Assembly (NCBI GenBank): GCA_016780825.1
Contig: JADHLF010000006.1
Location: 1 to 64,000 of the forward strand
Direction of reading: 5' to 3'
Source: Planktomarina sp.
Lineage (GTDB): Bacteria; Pseudomonadota; Alphaproteobacteria; Rhodobacterales; Rhodobacteraceae
Length of the DNA stretch: 64,000 bases
Each line of letters starts with the position of its first letter. Position 1 is the first letter of the stretch. The notes under the pieces are model-generated. The model was given only the letters and a program-made list of their open reading frames with translations, made no database searches and had not been told where the DNA came from. Shown piece after piece: positions 1-9,127 of the stretch. The translations under genes and the position numbers were made by a program.

Positions 1-1
1 T

Positions 2-634
2 GGGCTATTGGCCTCAGTGCTTCAGTTCACATTCGTGATTCCGGTGCTTTTGGAAGGTGAGCTCTATGAGACCGGAGCGCGCGTGCATTTTAGCACGGAC
101 GGATCCCCTCAGAGCGACCGGGGTGCGCCCTCTTTGGGCGGCGATTGGACCCGCCACTCCATGACAGTGGCCTTTAATATCGTAACCTACACAGGCTACG
201 GGCTGATGCTGGCAGCGCTGATCAGCTTCGCAGCTCTCAAAGGCATCACAACCTCCGCCCGACAGGGTTCGATCTGGGGGCTTTGTGGATTTATCGCTGT
301 GCAACTGGCCCCGGCGATCGGCCTGCCACCTGAGCTGCCGGGCACCATCGCGGCTGAAGTCGGACAGCGGCAACTGTGGTGGATCAGTACGATTTTGGCG
401 AGCGCTACTGGGCTTGGTTTGATCGCCTTTGGACGCAGCTATCTGCCGCTTGCAGGCGTCATCTTAATAGCGATCCCGCACTTGTTAGGAGCGCCACATC
501 TCGACATGTTTTTCGGTGTGGCTCCGCCTGAGCTCGCTGCCGAATTCGCCGCGCTGAGTTTGGGCACCGCCGCAGCCGGATGGGTCATGCTGGGGTTTAT
601 GGTGGCCGCCCTTCTGAAACATTTGGAGCGTTAG
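2..634 (+). CDS. cbtA: Cobalt transporter subunit CbtA, 5' end cut by window
   Basis: Predicted multi-spanning inner-membrane protein of the CbtA family, thought to take up cobalt for cobalamin synthesis together with the small protein CbtB. The reading frame is open to the left edge, so the first residues, including most of TM1, lie outside the window; the TTG at base 8 is internal and not a real start. Visible: end of a first hydrophobic helix, a polar loop with E/H residues, then about four more hydrophobic segments with Pro/Gly-rich turns. The neighbours (DUF1636, cobW, cobN) support a cobalt/B12 role. A CbtB gene and a cobalamin riboswitch would be expected just upstream, outside this window. 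Family assignment is from recalled sequence similarity. Confidence 0.85.
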   Translation, partial: GLLASVLQFTFVIPVLLEGELYETGARVHFSTDGSPQSDRGAPSLGGDWTRHSMTVAFNIVTYTGYGLMLAALISFAALKGITTSARQGSIWGLCGFIAVQLAPAIGLPPELPGTIAAEVGQRQLWWISTILASATGLGLIAFGRSYLPLAGVILIAIPHLLGAPHLDMFFGVAPPELAAEFAALSLGTAAAGWVMLGFMVAALLKHLER

Positions 635-643
635 AGGCAGCGG

Positions 644-988
644 CTAGAACCTCGGAACTCGGCCCTGCAGACAAAGCCGCAAACGCCCCGCGGCCTGTGC
701 TTCGGTGATCCAGCCCTCCGGCGCATCTGCATAGAGCTTAAGAAGGCCCAGAAGATCTTGCGTATCCTGCGCAGGATCTGCGCCAGAAAAGAGATAGGTT
801 GCCTTCTGCGCCCCTTGCAACGCAAAAGCCACGGGAGACTGACACATGTTGAGACAAGAGCAGGTCACGATCTCGACCTCCAAACCGCAGTCCAGCGCCG
901 CTTTGCGAAGCGCCATCGCCCATTTGGCGCCGGGCGCCGTGCCACCTGGCTCCGCACAGGTATCGCATATGGTCACACGGTCTTTCAA
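644..988 (-). CDS. DUF1636 family small metal-binding-type protein
   Basis: Small soluble protein of about 114 residues, DUF1636 family, recurrent in cobalamin and cobalt gene clusters of Rhodobacterales; its biochemical role is not established. It has cysteines arranged as in thioredoxin-like ferredoxins: CDTC near the N-terminus, CSCLNMC in the middle and one more Cys near the C-terminus. A [2Fe-2S] or metal site is therefore plausible but inferred. The frame stays open to a TTG at 1033, but the TTG at 988 has a purine-rich AAGGGG a few bases upstream and gives the N-terminus expected for the family. The gene converges on cbtA (9 bp apart) and is divergent from cobW. Confidence 0.75.
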   Translation of the reverse strand: MKDRVTICDTCAEPGGTAPGAKWAMALRKAALDCGLEVEIVTCSCLNMCQSPVAFALQGAQKATYLFSGADPAQDTQDLLGLLKLYADAPEGWITEAQAAGRLRLCLQGRVPRF

Positions 989-1056
989 AATCGCCCCTTT
1001 TGGCTCACGTCTATTCGGCGTAAAGCACTCCAAGCCCGATCACAAGGAATACTGAC

Positions 1057-2142
1057 ATGGTCTCGAAAATCCCCGCAACAATCATTACCGGCTTTCTTGG
1101 CGCGGGTAAAACCACCCTCATCCGCCATATGTTGCAAAATGCACAAGGCCGCAGAATCGCCCTGATCATCAATGAGTTTGGCGATCTTGGCGTGGATGGC
1201 GATATATTAAAGGGCTGCGGTGATGAAACCTGCCGCGAGGAAGATGTGATGGAGCTGTCCAATGGCTGCATCTGCTGCACCGTCGCCGATGACTTCATCC
1301 CAACCATGGAAAAGCTTTTGGCCCGGGAAGATAAGCCCGACCATATCGTGATCGAGACCAGCGGCCTGGCCCTGCCGCAACCTCTTGTGCGGGCCTTCAA
1401 TTGGCCAGGCATCTCGACACAGGTGACGGTCGATGGGGTTGTGACTGTGGTTGATGGAAAGGCCGTGACAGAAGGGCGATTTGCCCATTCGGTCGCCGCG
1501 GTCGATGCGCAACGCCAATTGGACGAAAATCTGGACCATGAGACGCCCCTATCAGAACTTTTCGAAGATCAAATCGCCTGCGCTGATATGATTGTGGTCA
1601 ACAAAACTGACCTTCTGGAGGACTCTGAGGCCCAAGCTTTGGTCAACACTCTGCGCGACGCCTCGCGCGCCGGTGTGCAAGTGGTCACGACCTCCATGGG
1701 TAAATTGCCGGTAGATGTACTTCTGGGGCAGGGTATTGGCGCCGAGAGCGATCTTGAGGCCCGCCACGAATTGCACCATCACCACCATGATCACGACGAT
1801 GACCATGCAGAGGATGATCACGATCACCACCACGATCATGACCACGAGGCCTTTGAAAGCTTTGTCGTCACCCTGGGCGAGATCTCAGATCCAAAGGCCT
1901 TTTCAGACCAGGTCAGCGCGATCATAAGCGCCCATGATATTTTGCGTCTCAAAGGCTTCGCGGCTGTCTCAGGCAAACCGATGCGTCTGACCTTGCAAGC
2001 CGTCGGGCCCAGGGTGGAGACCTATTTTGATCAACCCTTCGGTGATGGCGCGCGCGCCACGCGCCTGGTCGTGATCGGCCAGGCTGGCTTGGATCATGCT
2101 GCGATTGAAGCGGCGCTGAAATCCTGCGCTGCGGTGCGTTGA
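1057..2142 (+). CDS. cobW: CobW-family GTP-dependent metallochaperone
   Basis: G3E-family P-loop GTPase of the CobW/COG0523 group, 361 aa, cytoplasmic, thought to deliver Co2+ for cobaltochelation in B12 synthesis. Walker A GFLGAGKTT lies at residues 12-20, the metal-binding CICC motif at 71-74, the NKTD guanine-recognition motif near 180, and a CobW_C domain follows. Between the two domains (about residues 235-265) is a linker extremely rich in His and Asp, a likely metal buffer. ATG at 1057 follows an AAGGA box. It is 3 bp upstream of the GNAT gene. Zinc-handling COG0523 paralogues look alike, but adjacency to cobN and cbtA favours cobalt. Confidence 0.92.
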   Translation: MVSKIPATIITGFLGAGKTTLIRHMLQNAQGRRIALIINEFGDLGVDGDILKGCGDETCREEDVMELSNGCICCTVADDFIPTMEKLLAREDKPDHIVIETSGLALPQPLVRAFNWPGISTQVTVDGVVTVVDGKAVTEGRFAHSVAAVDAQRQLDENLDHETPLSELFEDQIACADMIVVNKTDLLEDSEAQALVNTLRDASRAGVQVVTTSMGKLPVDVLLGQGIGAESDLEARHELHHHHHDHDDDHAEDDHDHHHDHDHEAFESFVVTLGEISDPKAFSDQVSAIISAHDILRLKGFAAVSGKPMRLTLQAVGPRVETYFDQPFGDGARATRLVVIGQAGLDHAAIEAALKSCAAVR

Positions 2143-2145
2143 CCC

Positions 2146-2595
2146 ATGATCGTGATCGAGCGTAGCGATCCCAAAGAGGCGCAGGCCACCGCATTGTTGC
2201 AGGCCAGTCACGCGCTTATGCAATCGCTCTTTCCACCAGAGGACAACAGCTTTCTGTCCATTGAAGACCTCTGTGCGCCCAATATCTATTTTCACACCGC
2301 ACGCCGGGGTGCCGAGGTGCTTGGCACTGGCGCCTTGGCCGTCAAGCCTGGCTATGGGGAGATCAAATCTATGTTCGTAGATCCGAGCGCACGGGGAGAA
2401 GGGGTGGCCGATGCCCTTTTACGGGCCCTGCAGGATCTGGCCTGCGAACAAGGGCTCAGCCACATAAAGCTTGAAACCGGCCATTCTCTGCACGCCGCCC
2501 TGCGCCTCTACAGGCGGCACGGCTTTACAGACTGCGGTCCATTTGGTGATTACACCGCCAATGACAGCAGCATATTCATGACCAAAACCCTATGA
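2146..2595 (+). CDS. GNAT family N-acetyltransferase
   Basis: Acetyl-CoA-dependent N-acetyltransferase of 149 aa with a complete GNAT fold. The acyl-CoA loop VDPSARGEGVADALL is at about residues 82-96, and the C-terminal strand pattern (LYRRHGF) is typical. The substrate is unknown. It starts 3 bp after cobW, so it is probably cotranscribed with it, but nothing in the sequence shows a B12 role. Similar small acetyltransferases act on free amino acids, antibiotics or protein N-termini. Confidence 0.8.
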   Translation: MIVIERSDPKEAQATALLQASHALMQSLFPPEDNSFLSIEDLCAPNIYFHTARRGAEVLGTGALAVKPGYGEIKSMFVDPSARGEGVADALLRALQDLACEQGLSHIKLETGHSLHAALRLYRRHGFTDCGPFGDYTANDSSIFMTKTL

Positions 2596-2597
2596 GT

Positions 2598-2765
2598 TTA
2601 GGAGCCCTCTTTGCGGGCTTTCACAGCCGCTTTCATCCGCGCCAAAAGCTCGGCCTTCGCTTCACTTTTGCCAAAGGGGTTTTTGCGACTGCCTTTCGCA
2701 TTATGCTCGCTGTGCCGCGGCTTGTTGCTGCCTTTCTTAATGGCGCCGGCGTCTTTATAATCCAT
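2598..2765 (-). CDS. Small basic hypothetical protein (55 aa)
   Basis: A 55-residue reading frame beginning MDYKDAGAIKKGSNKPRHSE, very rich in Lys, Arg, Ala and Gly and without hydrophobic segments, ending in a Lys/Arg-rich amphipathic stretch. The composition suggests a soluble, possibly nucleic-acid-binding protein; the function is unknown. Support for it being real: a full ATG-to-TAA frame, biased codon use like its neighbours, and position between the GNAT gene (stops 3 bp apart) and the divergent cobN start 80 bp away. The opposite-strand frame over the same DNA encodes a non-protein-like sequence. I believe near-identical small proteins exist in other Rhodobacteraceae, but could not check. 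Confidence 0.7.
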   Translation of the reverse strand: MDYKDAGAIKKGSNKPRHSEHNAKGSRKNPFGKSEAKAELLARMKAAVKARKEGS

Positions 2766-2845
2766 GGTCTATCCTTTACATCGGCCCTAGGCCTCAGCGC
2801 TGCTGATGCCCCATTCGCAGGCCTTGAGCAAGACGGAACCTTATA

Positions 2846-5800
2846 ATGCATCTTTTGGCCGCCGCCCCCGGATCTGTAGATGAGGGTCAAGAGCCCGTGG
2901 ACCTCGGCCAAAGCCCAGCGGATGTCGTGTTCATCTCTGCGGCCGATACGGAGCTGGCGACCCTATCGACGGCCCGCTCGGAAATGACAGACCCCCCTGG
3001 ATTGCGTCTGGCCAGCATGATGCATTTGCAACATCCAATGTCGGTTGATTTGCATATTGACGCCTGCGCCTCCAAGGCAAAATTGGTGGTGGCCCGCGTT
3101 CTTGGCGGAGCGAGCTATTGGAAATATGGCTTCGAACAATATGCCGCGAGACTGGCCGAAGCGGGCGTTGCCTTTGCAGCCCTTCCTGGCGATGACAAAC
3201 CCGATCCTGATCTGCGCTTGTTTTCGACGGTCTGCGATGAAGACTATGACGCGCTTTGGGCCTATTTGGTGGAAGGCGGGCCGAAAAACGCGGTCAACTT
3301 CCTCAGCTATTGCCAGCATATGATTGCGCAAACCCCCGTGCCACAAGCGGCCGAACCGCTGCTGCGCGCCGGGGTCTATTGGCCGGGGGCTGGCATTTCG
3401 GATCTATCTGCCGCGCGGGCCCATTGGACACAGGATACGCCCATCGTTCCTGTGATCTTTTATCGCGCCTTGGTGCAAGGGGCTGGGCTCAATCCAATCA
3501 ACCGCATGACAAAAGCCCTGCTGCAAGCCGGGCTGAACCCCTTGCCGATCTTTGTCGCGTCCCTCAAGGATCCGATTTCTGTGGCCACTTTGGATCATCT
3601 CTTCCAAGCGGCCCCCCCCGAGGTGATCTTGAACTGCACCTCATTTGCCGTTGGCAACCCGCATGGGGACAGCAGTCCGCACAACCCGCTCACTGCCACC
3701 TCAGCCCGCGAGGCGCCTGTGCTGCAAGTCGTGCTGGCTGCCAGCACCGAAGCCACTTGGGAGGAAGGCCTCAATGGCCTGTCTGCCCGCGATATCGCGA
3801 TGAATGTGGCCCTGCCTGAAGTGGATGGCCGCGTTTTGTCGCGCGCAATCAGCTTTAAGGGCGAGGCCTTTTTCGATGCGGCCACCGAATGCCCAATTGC
3901 AACCTATAAGGCGCGCGGCGACCGCGTTACCTTTGTCACGGCCCTCGCTGCCAATTGGGCCCAGCTGCGCAGATGCGCGCCTGCGCAGCGCCAGGTCGCG
4001 CTCATTCTCGCCAATTACCCCAATAAGGATGGCCGCCTGGCCAATGGGGTGGGGCTCGATACGCCCGCCTCCGCTGTGCATGCACTCGCCCTTTTGCAAG
4101 AGGCTGGATATGGCGTCGCGAATGCACCTCAAACAAGCGCTGAATTGATGGCGCAAATCATGGCCGGCCCCACCAACTGGCTGACCGATCGCGCCGCGCG
4201 CACAGGCGGCGCGCTTTTGCCAATCGCCGATTACATGGCGCACTATCAGACCCTGCCCTACGGGCTGCGCGCGCGGCTTGAAGAGCGTTGGGGCGCACCT
4301 GAAAATGATCCATTTTTCGACCCGAAGGAGGGCGGCTTCAAGCTCTCAATTCTGCGCTTCGGTACCGTCACTTTGGGCCTGCAACCGGCGCGCGGCTATA
4401 ATATTGATCCGGTAGAAACCTATCATTCCCCCGATCTTATCCCGCCGCACAACTATTTGGCCTTTTATTTCTGGATCAGGCATCACCAAAAAGCCCAAGC
4501 GATTGTGCATATGGGCAAACATGGCAATTTAGAATGGCTGCCGGGCAAGGCTTTGGCTCTGAGTGACAGCTGCCTGCCCGAGGCAATTTTGGGACCCATG
4601 CCGCATATCTACCCTTTCATCGTCAATGATCCCGGCGAAGGCACCCAGGCCAAGCGACGTGCGCAGGCGGTAATCATCGATCACCTCACCCCGCCCCTGA
4701 CCCGCGCGGAAACCTATGGCCCGCTGCGGGACCTCGAAGCCTTGGTTGATGAATACTATGAAGCTGCCGGAGTTGATCCGCGGCGCGTAGAACACCTCAG
4801 ACGCGAGATCCTCACGCTCACTGCCACCAGCGGCCTGGACAAAGATATCGGTTTTGAAGGGTATGAAGACGGCGATCTGGCCAAGCTCGACGCCTATCTG
4901 TGCGAGCTAAAAGAGGCGCAAATTCGCGACGGGTTGCATATCTTTGGCCAAACCCCCGAAGGGGTGCAGCTGCGGGATCTGACCATCGCCCTGGCGCGCA
5001 TTCCCCGCGGCTCTGGGCAGGGCGCAGATGCCTCCTTACTTCGGGCTATGGCAAATGATCTTGCATTGGGTTTTGACCCGCTCGATTGTGATCTCGCCGC
5101 GCCTTGGCAGGGCGACAAGCCCGGCCCCCTGTGCGACATCAGTGCGGATATCTGGCGCAGCACTGGCGATACGGTTGAGCGGCTGGAGCTCTTGGCGCAG
5201 GCTCTCATGGACGGCCAGCGGGGCGCCCCCGGCGCCCAATCGGCTGAGGTCATGGATCATGTGCGCCAGACGATCTCGCCCACCGTGGCGGCTTGCGGCC
5301 CGATGGAGGCGCAGGGATTGCTCACGGCGCTGGAGGGGAAATTCGTCCCCCCCGCCCCCTCAGGCGCGCCGACGCGCGGGCGGCTGGATGTTTTGCCCAC
5401 GGGGCGAAATTTCTATTCGGTGGACAACCGCGCCGTGCCCACACCCACCGCTTGGGCCTTGGGATGGAAATCGGCCAATCTGCTGATCGACAAGCACCTG
5501 CAAGACCACGGCGACTGGCCGCGTGCCTTGTTGCTGACCGCTTGGGGCACGGCCAATATGCGCACGGGCGGCGATGACATCGCGCAGTGTCTGGCCCTTA
5601 TGGGCGTAAAACCGAAATGGGACAGCGCCAATCGGAGGGTCACCGGCTTTGAGGTGATCCCGGCCAGCACCCTTGGACGGCCACGGGTCGATGTCACATT
5701 GCGCATTTCTGGATTTTTCCGCGATGCCTTTCCCGGCTTGATTGATCTTGTGGACAGCGCCGCGCGGGCGGTTTTGGCCCTTGATGAATCTGAGGAGGTC

Positions 5801-6517
5801 AACCCGGCCAAAGCCAATGGCGCTGGCGCCAGGGTCTATGGCTCAAAACCCGGTGCCTATGGTGCCGGATTGCAGGCATTGATTGATGAGCGCATCTGGG
5901 ACAGCCAAGCAGACTTTGGCGAGGCCTATCTGGAATGGGGCAGCTATGCCTATGGCAAAGGCCGCCAAGGCGCGCGCGACCGCAGCGGTTTCGAAACGCG
6001 GCTGGGCCAAGTGGACGCCATTGTGCAAAACCAAGACAACCGCGAACATGATCTGCTTGACAGCGATGATTACTACCAATTCGAAGGCGGCGCGGCCGCG
6101 GCGGTGCAAAGCCTGCAAGGGCAAGCCCGGCCAATTTACCACAATGACCACTCACGCCCGGAACGCCCCCTCATCCGCAGCTTAGACGATGAGATGGCGC
6201 GCGTAATCCGGTCGCGCGTTCTCAATCCCAAATGGATCGATGGGGTGAAACGCCACGGCTATAAAGGCGCCTTTGAAATCGCCGCAACTGTCGATTACAT
6301 GTTCGCCTTTGCCGCAACCACCGGCGCTGTCAAATCCCACCATTTTGATGCGGTTGAAGCGGCCTTTTTGGAAGATGACGACACCCGGGACTTCATCGCT
6401 GAGGCCAATGCGCCCGCCCTGCGTGAGATTGCCCAGCGCCTGCAAGAAGCGATTGATCGAGACCTATGGCAGCCGCGGTCAAACTCAGCCCGGGCGCGCA
6501 TTGCCGGGCTGCTCTAG
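2846..6517 (+). CDS. cobN: Cobaltochelatase large subunit CobN
   Basis: Large subunit of the aerobic ATP-dependent cobaltochelatase (with CobS and CobT), which inserts Co2+ into hydrogenobyrinate a,c-diamide. At 1223 aa it is close to the usual 1250-1280. The sequence is recognisable along its length as CobN/magnesium chelatase H: a degenerate N-terminal quarter, then HMGKHGNLEWLPGK, VDEYYEAAGVDPRR, GWKSANLLIDKH and the C-terminal NPKWIDGVKRHGYKGAFE block. CobS and CobT are not in the window. The TAG stop overlaps the TAG of the convergent next gene inside one CTAG, leaving no room for a terminator. B12-responsive control of the cluster is likely but no riboswitch is visible here. Confidence 0.97.
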   Translation: MHLLAAAPGSVDEGQEPVDLGQSPADVVFISAADTELATLSTARSEMTDPPGLRLASMMHLQHPMSVDLHIDACASKAKLVVARVLGGASYWKYGFEQYAARLAEAGVAFAALPGDDKPDPDLRLFSTVCDEDYDALWAYLVEGGPKNAVNFLSYCQHMIAQTPVPQAAEPLLRAGVYWPGAGISDLSAARAHWTQDTPIVPVIFYRALVQGAGLNPINRMTKALLQAGLNPLPIFVASLKDPISVATLDHLFQAAPPEVILNCTSFAVGNPHGDSSPHNPLTATSAREAPVLQVVLAASTEATWEEGLNGLSARDIAMNVALPEVDGRVLSRAISFKGEAFFDAATECPIATYKARGDRVTFVTALAANWAQLRRCAPAQRQVALILANYPNKDGRLANGVGLDTPASAVHALALLQEAGYGVANAPQTSAELMAQIMAGPTNWLTDRAARTGGALLPIADYMAHYQTLPYGLRARLEERWGAPENDPFFDPKEGGFKLSILRFGTVTLGLQPARGYNIDPVETYHSPDLIPPHNYLAFYFWIRHHQKAQAIVHMGKHGNLEWLPGKALALSDSCLPEAILGPMPHIYPFIVNDPGEGTQAKRRAQAVIIDHLTPPLTRAETYGPLRDLEALVDEYYEAAGVDPRRVEHLRREILTLTATSGLDKDIGFEGYEDGDLAKLDAYLCELKEAQIRDGLHIFGQTPEGVQLRDLTIALARIPRGSGQGADASLLRAMANDLALGFDPLDCDLAAPWQGDKPGPLCDISADIWRSTGDTVERLELLAQALMDGQRGAPGAQSAEVMDHVRQTISPTVAACGPMEAQGLLTALEGKFVPPAPSGAPTRGRLDVLPTGRNFYSVDNRAVPTPTAWALGWKSANLLIDKHLQDHGDWPRALLLTAWGTANMRTGGDDIAQCLALMGVKPKWDSANRRVTGFEVIPASTLGRPRVDVTLRISGFFRDAFPGLIDLVDSAARAVLALDESEEVNPAKANGAGARVYGSKPGAYGAGLQALIDERIWDSQADFGEAYLEWGSYAYGKGRQGARDRSGFETRLGQVDAIVQNQDNREHDLLDSDDYYQFEGGAAAAVQSLQGQARPIYHNDHSRPERPLIRSLDDEMARVIRSRVLNPKWIDGVKRHGYKGAFEIAATVDYMFAFAATTGAVKSHHFDAVEAAFLEDDDTRDFIAEANAPALREIAQRLQEAIDRDLWQPRSNSARARIAGLL

Positions 6518-7437
6518 CGCGGCGGCTCCGAGCCGCCCGACCATTGATCCAAAACATAGCGCGCGGTCATCAGGTCTAAATGCGCGCCACCGCCGTTTTT
6601 GAACACTGTGATGTCATCCGGCCCGGCCTGAAAGGCCTCCAGATCATAGTAATCCGCCCGCAGATGACTGCAATCTATGGCGCCGCTCTCCAAAGGGATT
6701 TTCAGCTCGCCAATATGCCCCAATGTGGTGTCATAGCTGTCCACAAAGAGCTTCGATTTTTGCAAAGCCACATCATCCGCTTCACGCATATCCGGTCGAT
6801 AGGCGCCAATCATGTTGAGATGTTGTCCCGGCCGCAGCCAGTCCCCTTGAATGATGGGAGCCGTGGTCATGGTGCAGGTCAAAATGATATCGGCAGCGGC
6901 AACAGCGCTTTGCAGATCGCTCACCACCTGCGCACCTGTCTCTTGCGCAAAAATCTCCGCGGCCTTGGGGCTTCGGTTCCAGATGCTGAAGCGGGCCTCA
7001 GGAAACCCTGCGCCAAAGGCCTCCACCAAGGAGCGCCCGACCGTGCCAGCCCCGACAATCAATATCTCCCGCGCGCCCGCCGGGGCCAGCGCCAAAGCCG
7101 CCATCAAACTGTCGCCTGCGGTCTTCCATTTCGTGATCAGGTGAAAATCAATCACCGCCGCGAGCGCCCCTGTGGCATCGTCAAACAACATCACGCCGCC
7201 GCCGATCATCGGTTGACCGTTTGCGGGATTGCCCGGGAAAACCGTGGCGGTTTTGGTCAAAAGACCCATGCCATCAATCCAAGCCGAGCGGCTCAAGAGC
7301 GTGTCAGATCCGCGATATAAAAACAGATCCTCAATCTCCGCCTTTGGTGCCTGATGCCCCCTTTTCAAAGCGGCGACCAAATCCAGCCAGTCCAACCGCT
7401 CTTGGCCGGCGTCAAAGGGGATCATCGCTGGGGTCAC
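6514..7437 (-). CDS. Ornithine cyclodeaminase / mu-crystallin family protein
   Basis: 307-aa NAD(P)-binding protein of the OCD/mu-crystallin family, which includes ornithine cyclodeaminase, alanine dehydrogenase and delta1-pyrroline-2-carboxylate reductase. Visible: an N-terminal substrate domain with KTATVFPGNP and WKTAGDS, then a Rossmann GAGTVGRSL at about residues 140-148 and the DNA-side block IGAYRPDMRE. The start chosen is the GTG at 7437, which forms a GTGA overlap with the stop of the upstream HAD gene; a longer frame upstream lies within that gene. True ornithine cyclodeaminase activity cannot be asserted; a cyclic-imine reductase or amino-acid dehydrogenase is equally possible. The stop overlaps the cobN stop. 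Confidence 0.85.
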   Translation of the reverse strand: MTPAMIPFDAGQERLDWLDLVAALKRGHQAPKAEIEDLFLYRGSDTLLSRSAWIDGMGLLTKTATVFPGNPANGQPMIGGGVMLFDDATGALAAVIDFHLITKWKTAGDSLMAALALAPAGAREILIVGAGTVGRSLVEAFGAGFPEARFSIWNRSPKAAEIFAQETGAQVVSDLQSAVAAADIILTCTMTTAPIIQGDWLRPGQHLNMIGAYRPDMREADDVALQKSKLFVDSYDTTLGHIGELKIPLESGAIDCSHLRADYYDLEAFQAGPDDITVFKNGGGAHLDLMTARYVLDQWSGGSEPPR

Positions 7438-8054
7438 TGGGCTTGCTCCGGCGTCAACAGCCCCGCGGCCACCAAGCAATCGGCCCACCCCTGCGAATTG
7501 ACAAAGCGATGCGTTTGCCAACCGCGGCTGGCCGCCATTGCGATATTGTCCGCGCGATCATCGGCAAAGAGCAACCGCTCGGGCGCCACCCCGCAATCTT
7601 GCTCCAACATCTGGTAAATCATCGGATCGGGTTTAATGACACGCATACGGCCCGAGACATATTCGCGATCAAATTCACCCAAAAAATCATAGTGGCTTTG
7701 CGCATAGGCAAAGCTTTCCACGCCGAAATTAGTCAGGGTAAAGACCGGTATCCCCACCGATTTCAGCGCCCGCAGCAAACGCACGGAATGATCAATCGGC
7801 GGGGCCGCCAGCTCAATCCAATTGTCATACCAATCGCGGATTTCCGCGCGCCAGGCGGGGTAGGCTTCTGCCGTGGCATAGATCACATCTTTGAACCCTT
7901 CGCCGAGGTCAATGCGATCGTTCATTGCATGCAGATCGACATCGGCAAACATCGCTTTGCGGCGCTCTGGGCCAATGGTCCGGTCGAAATAATGCTCGGG
8001 ATGCCATTCCAGCAACACATTTCCAATATCAAAAACAACGGCCTCGACGGTCAT
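7434..8054 (-). CDS. HAD superfamily hydrolase (haloacid dehalogenase-like)
   Basis: 206-aa HAD-IA family phosphatase/dehalogenase-like enzyme. Motif I is atypical: VVFDIGNVLLEWHP has D-x-G-N rather than DxDGT, as in the YihX / alpha-D-glucose-1-phosphatase branch. Motif II is TLTNFG, and motif III/IV is K..DP followed by FADDRADNI. Cytoplasmic, with unknown substrate; a sugar phosphate is the best guess. It is translationally coupled (GTGA) to the downstream OCD-family gene, and 31 bp separates it from the upstream EamA transporter, so the three may be one transcript. Confidence 0.83.
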   Translation of the reverse strand: MTVEAVVFDIGNVLLEWHPEHYFDRTIGPERRKAMFADVDLHAMNDRIDLGEGFKDVIYATAEAYPAWRAEIRDWYDNWIELAAPPIDHSVRLLRALKSVGIPVFTLTNFGVESFAYAQSHYDFLGEFDREYVSGRMRVIKPDPMIYQMLEQDCGVAPERLLFADDRADNIAMAASRGWQTHRFVNSQGWADCLVAAGLLTPEQAQ

Positions 8055-8085
8055 ATTTTATTTATCTCCTCGCTTTGCACAATTG

Positions 8086-9039
8086 CTATCGCGGCGAATT
8101 CGGCGGCGCAACCCTTGGATCGGCATTCACCCGCTCGCGCCAGACTGTAACCAAGCCTGAGACCAAGATCAGGCTCATCCCGATCCATTCATAAAACTCT
8201 GGCCATTCGGCAAAGAGCAAATAACCAAAAGCCGTCGCATAGATCAGACCTGTATATTCAAAGGGCGCCACAAGTGCCGCCTCTGCCACCCTATAGGCCT
8301 GGCTAATCGCCGCGCCGCCAACGGTGACACCGATGCCGATAAATACCATGATGGATAAATCCGCCCAACTGGGCCATTGCCAGGCCCGCAGCAAGAATTC
8401 GACCGAGCGATGCCCATCGCCGGAAAAGCTGCCCTGCCCAAGGGTTAAGCCGATCACCGTGGTCACGGCCAAAAACACCAGCGGGACATAGAAGGTCAAG
8501 GACAGCAAGGACTCCGTCTGACCAATCTTTCGGGTCAAAATATGAAAGGCCGCATAGCACAGCGCCGCCAAGACGGGGAGTATCGTGGTCAGGGTAAAGG
8601 CCTCTGTGCCCGGCCGCACGATGAGCAAGACACCGATGAGCCCCACCACAACCGCCAACCAGCGCCATTTTCCGACGCTCTCCCCCAGGAAAATCACTGA
8701 GAAAATCGTGATTAAAAACGGGGCGACAAAGAAGATCGCCACGACAATCGCCAAGGGCAAATCCGCCAGCGCCATATAGAAAAACAGATTGGCCGCCACG
8801 ACAAAAAATGCTCGGATCAGATGCATCCCAAACCTCTGCGTGCGCAGCGCGCCATATCCGCCGGTTAAGGGAATAATGACGATAACCAACAGCAACACGC
8901 CCGTCAACGAGCGGGTGAAGACGATTTGATGCAGCGCATAACCATCGGACAGAAATTTGATCAACATATCATTGACCGAAAATGTCAAAGAAGCGAGGAG
9001 CGCCCAAAGCGCACCAAGTGGCGTTTTCGTTTGTCCCAT
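8086..9039 (-). CDS. EamA/DMT family transporter
   Basis: 317-aa inner-membrane protein with ten predicted hydrophobic segments in two EamA repeats (about residues 8-145 and 160-295), typical of drug/metabolite transporters. The substrate is unknown; amino acids, nucleosides or small metabolites are usual for the family. ATG at 9039. It heads the leftward group that continues into the HAD and OCD-family genes. The polar C-terminus ends in a Pro-rich tail. Confidence 0.88.
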   Translation of the reverse strand: MGQTKTPLGALWALLASLTFSVNDMLIKFLSDGYALHQIVFTRSLTGVLLLVIVIIPLTGGYGALRTQRFGMHLIRAFFVVAANLFFYMALADLPLAIVVAIFFVAPFLITIFSVIFLGESVGKWRWLAVVVGLIGVLLIVRPGTEAFTLTTILPVLAALCYAAFHILTRKIGQTESLLSLTFYVPLVFLAVTTVIGLTLGQGSFSGDGHRSVEFLLRAWQWPSWADLSIMVFIGIGVTVGGAAISQAYRVAEAALVAPFEYTGLIYATAFGYLLFAEWPEFYEWIGMSLILVSGLVTVWRERVNADPRVAPPNSPR

Positions 9040-9127
9040 GGCTCATCGCTAGGCCGGGTTTGCCCCTAGGTCTGATCCAAATACGACCCGACCGATGACG
9101 CGAAACGCCCATCAAAATCCAAAACGC

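Noticed and set aside
2766..2845. Cobalamin riboswitch before cobN
   Set aside because: The 80-bp gap is too short and no B12-box-like element is visible; if present it should lie upstream of base 1.
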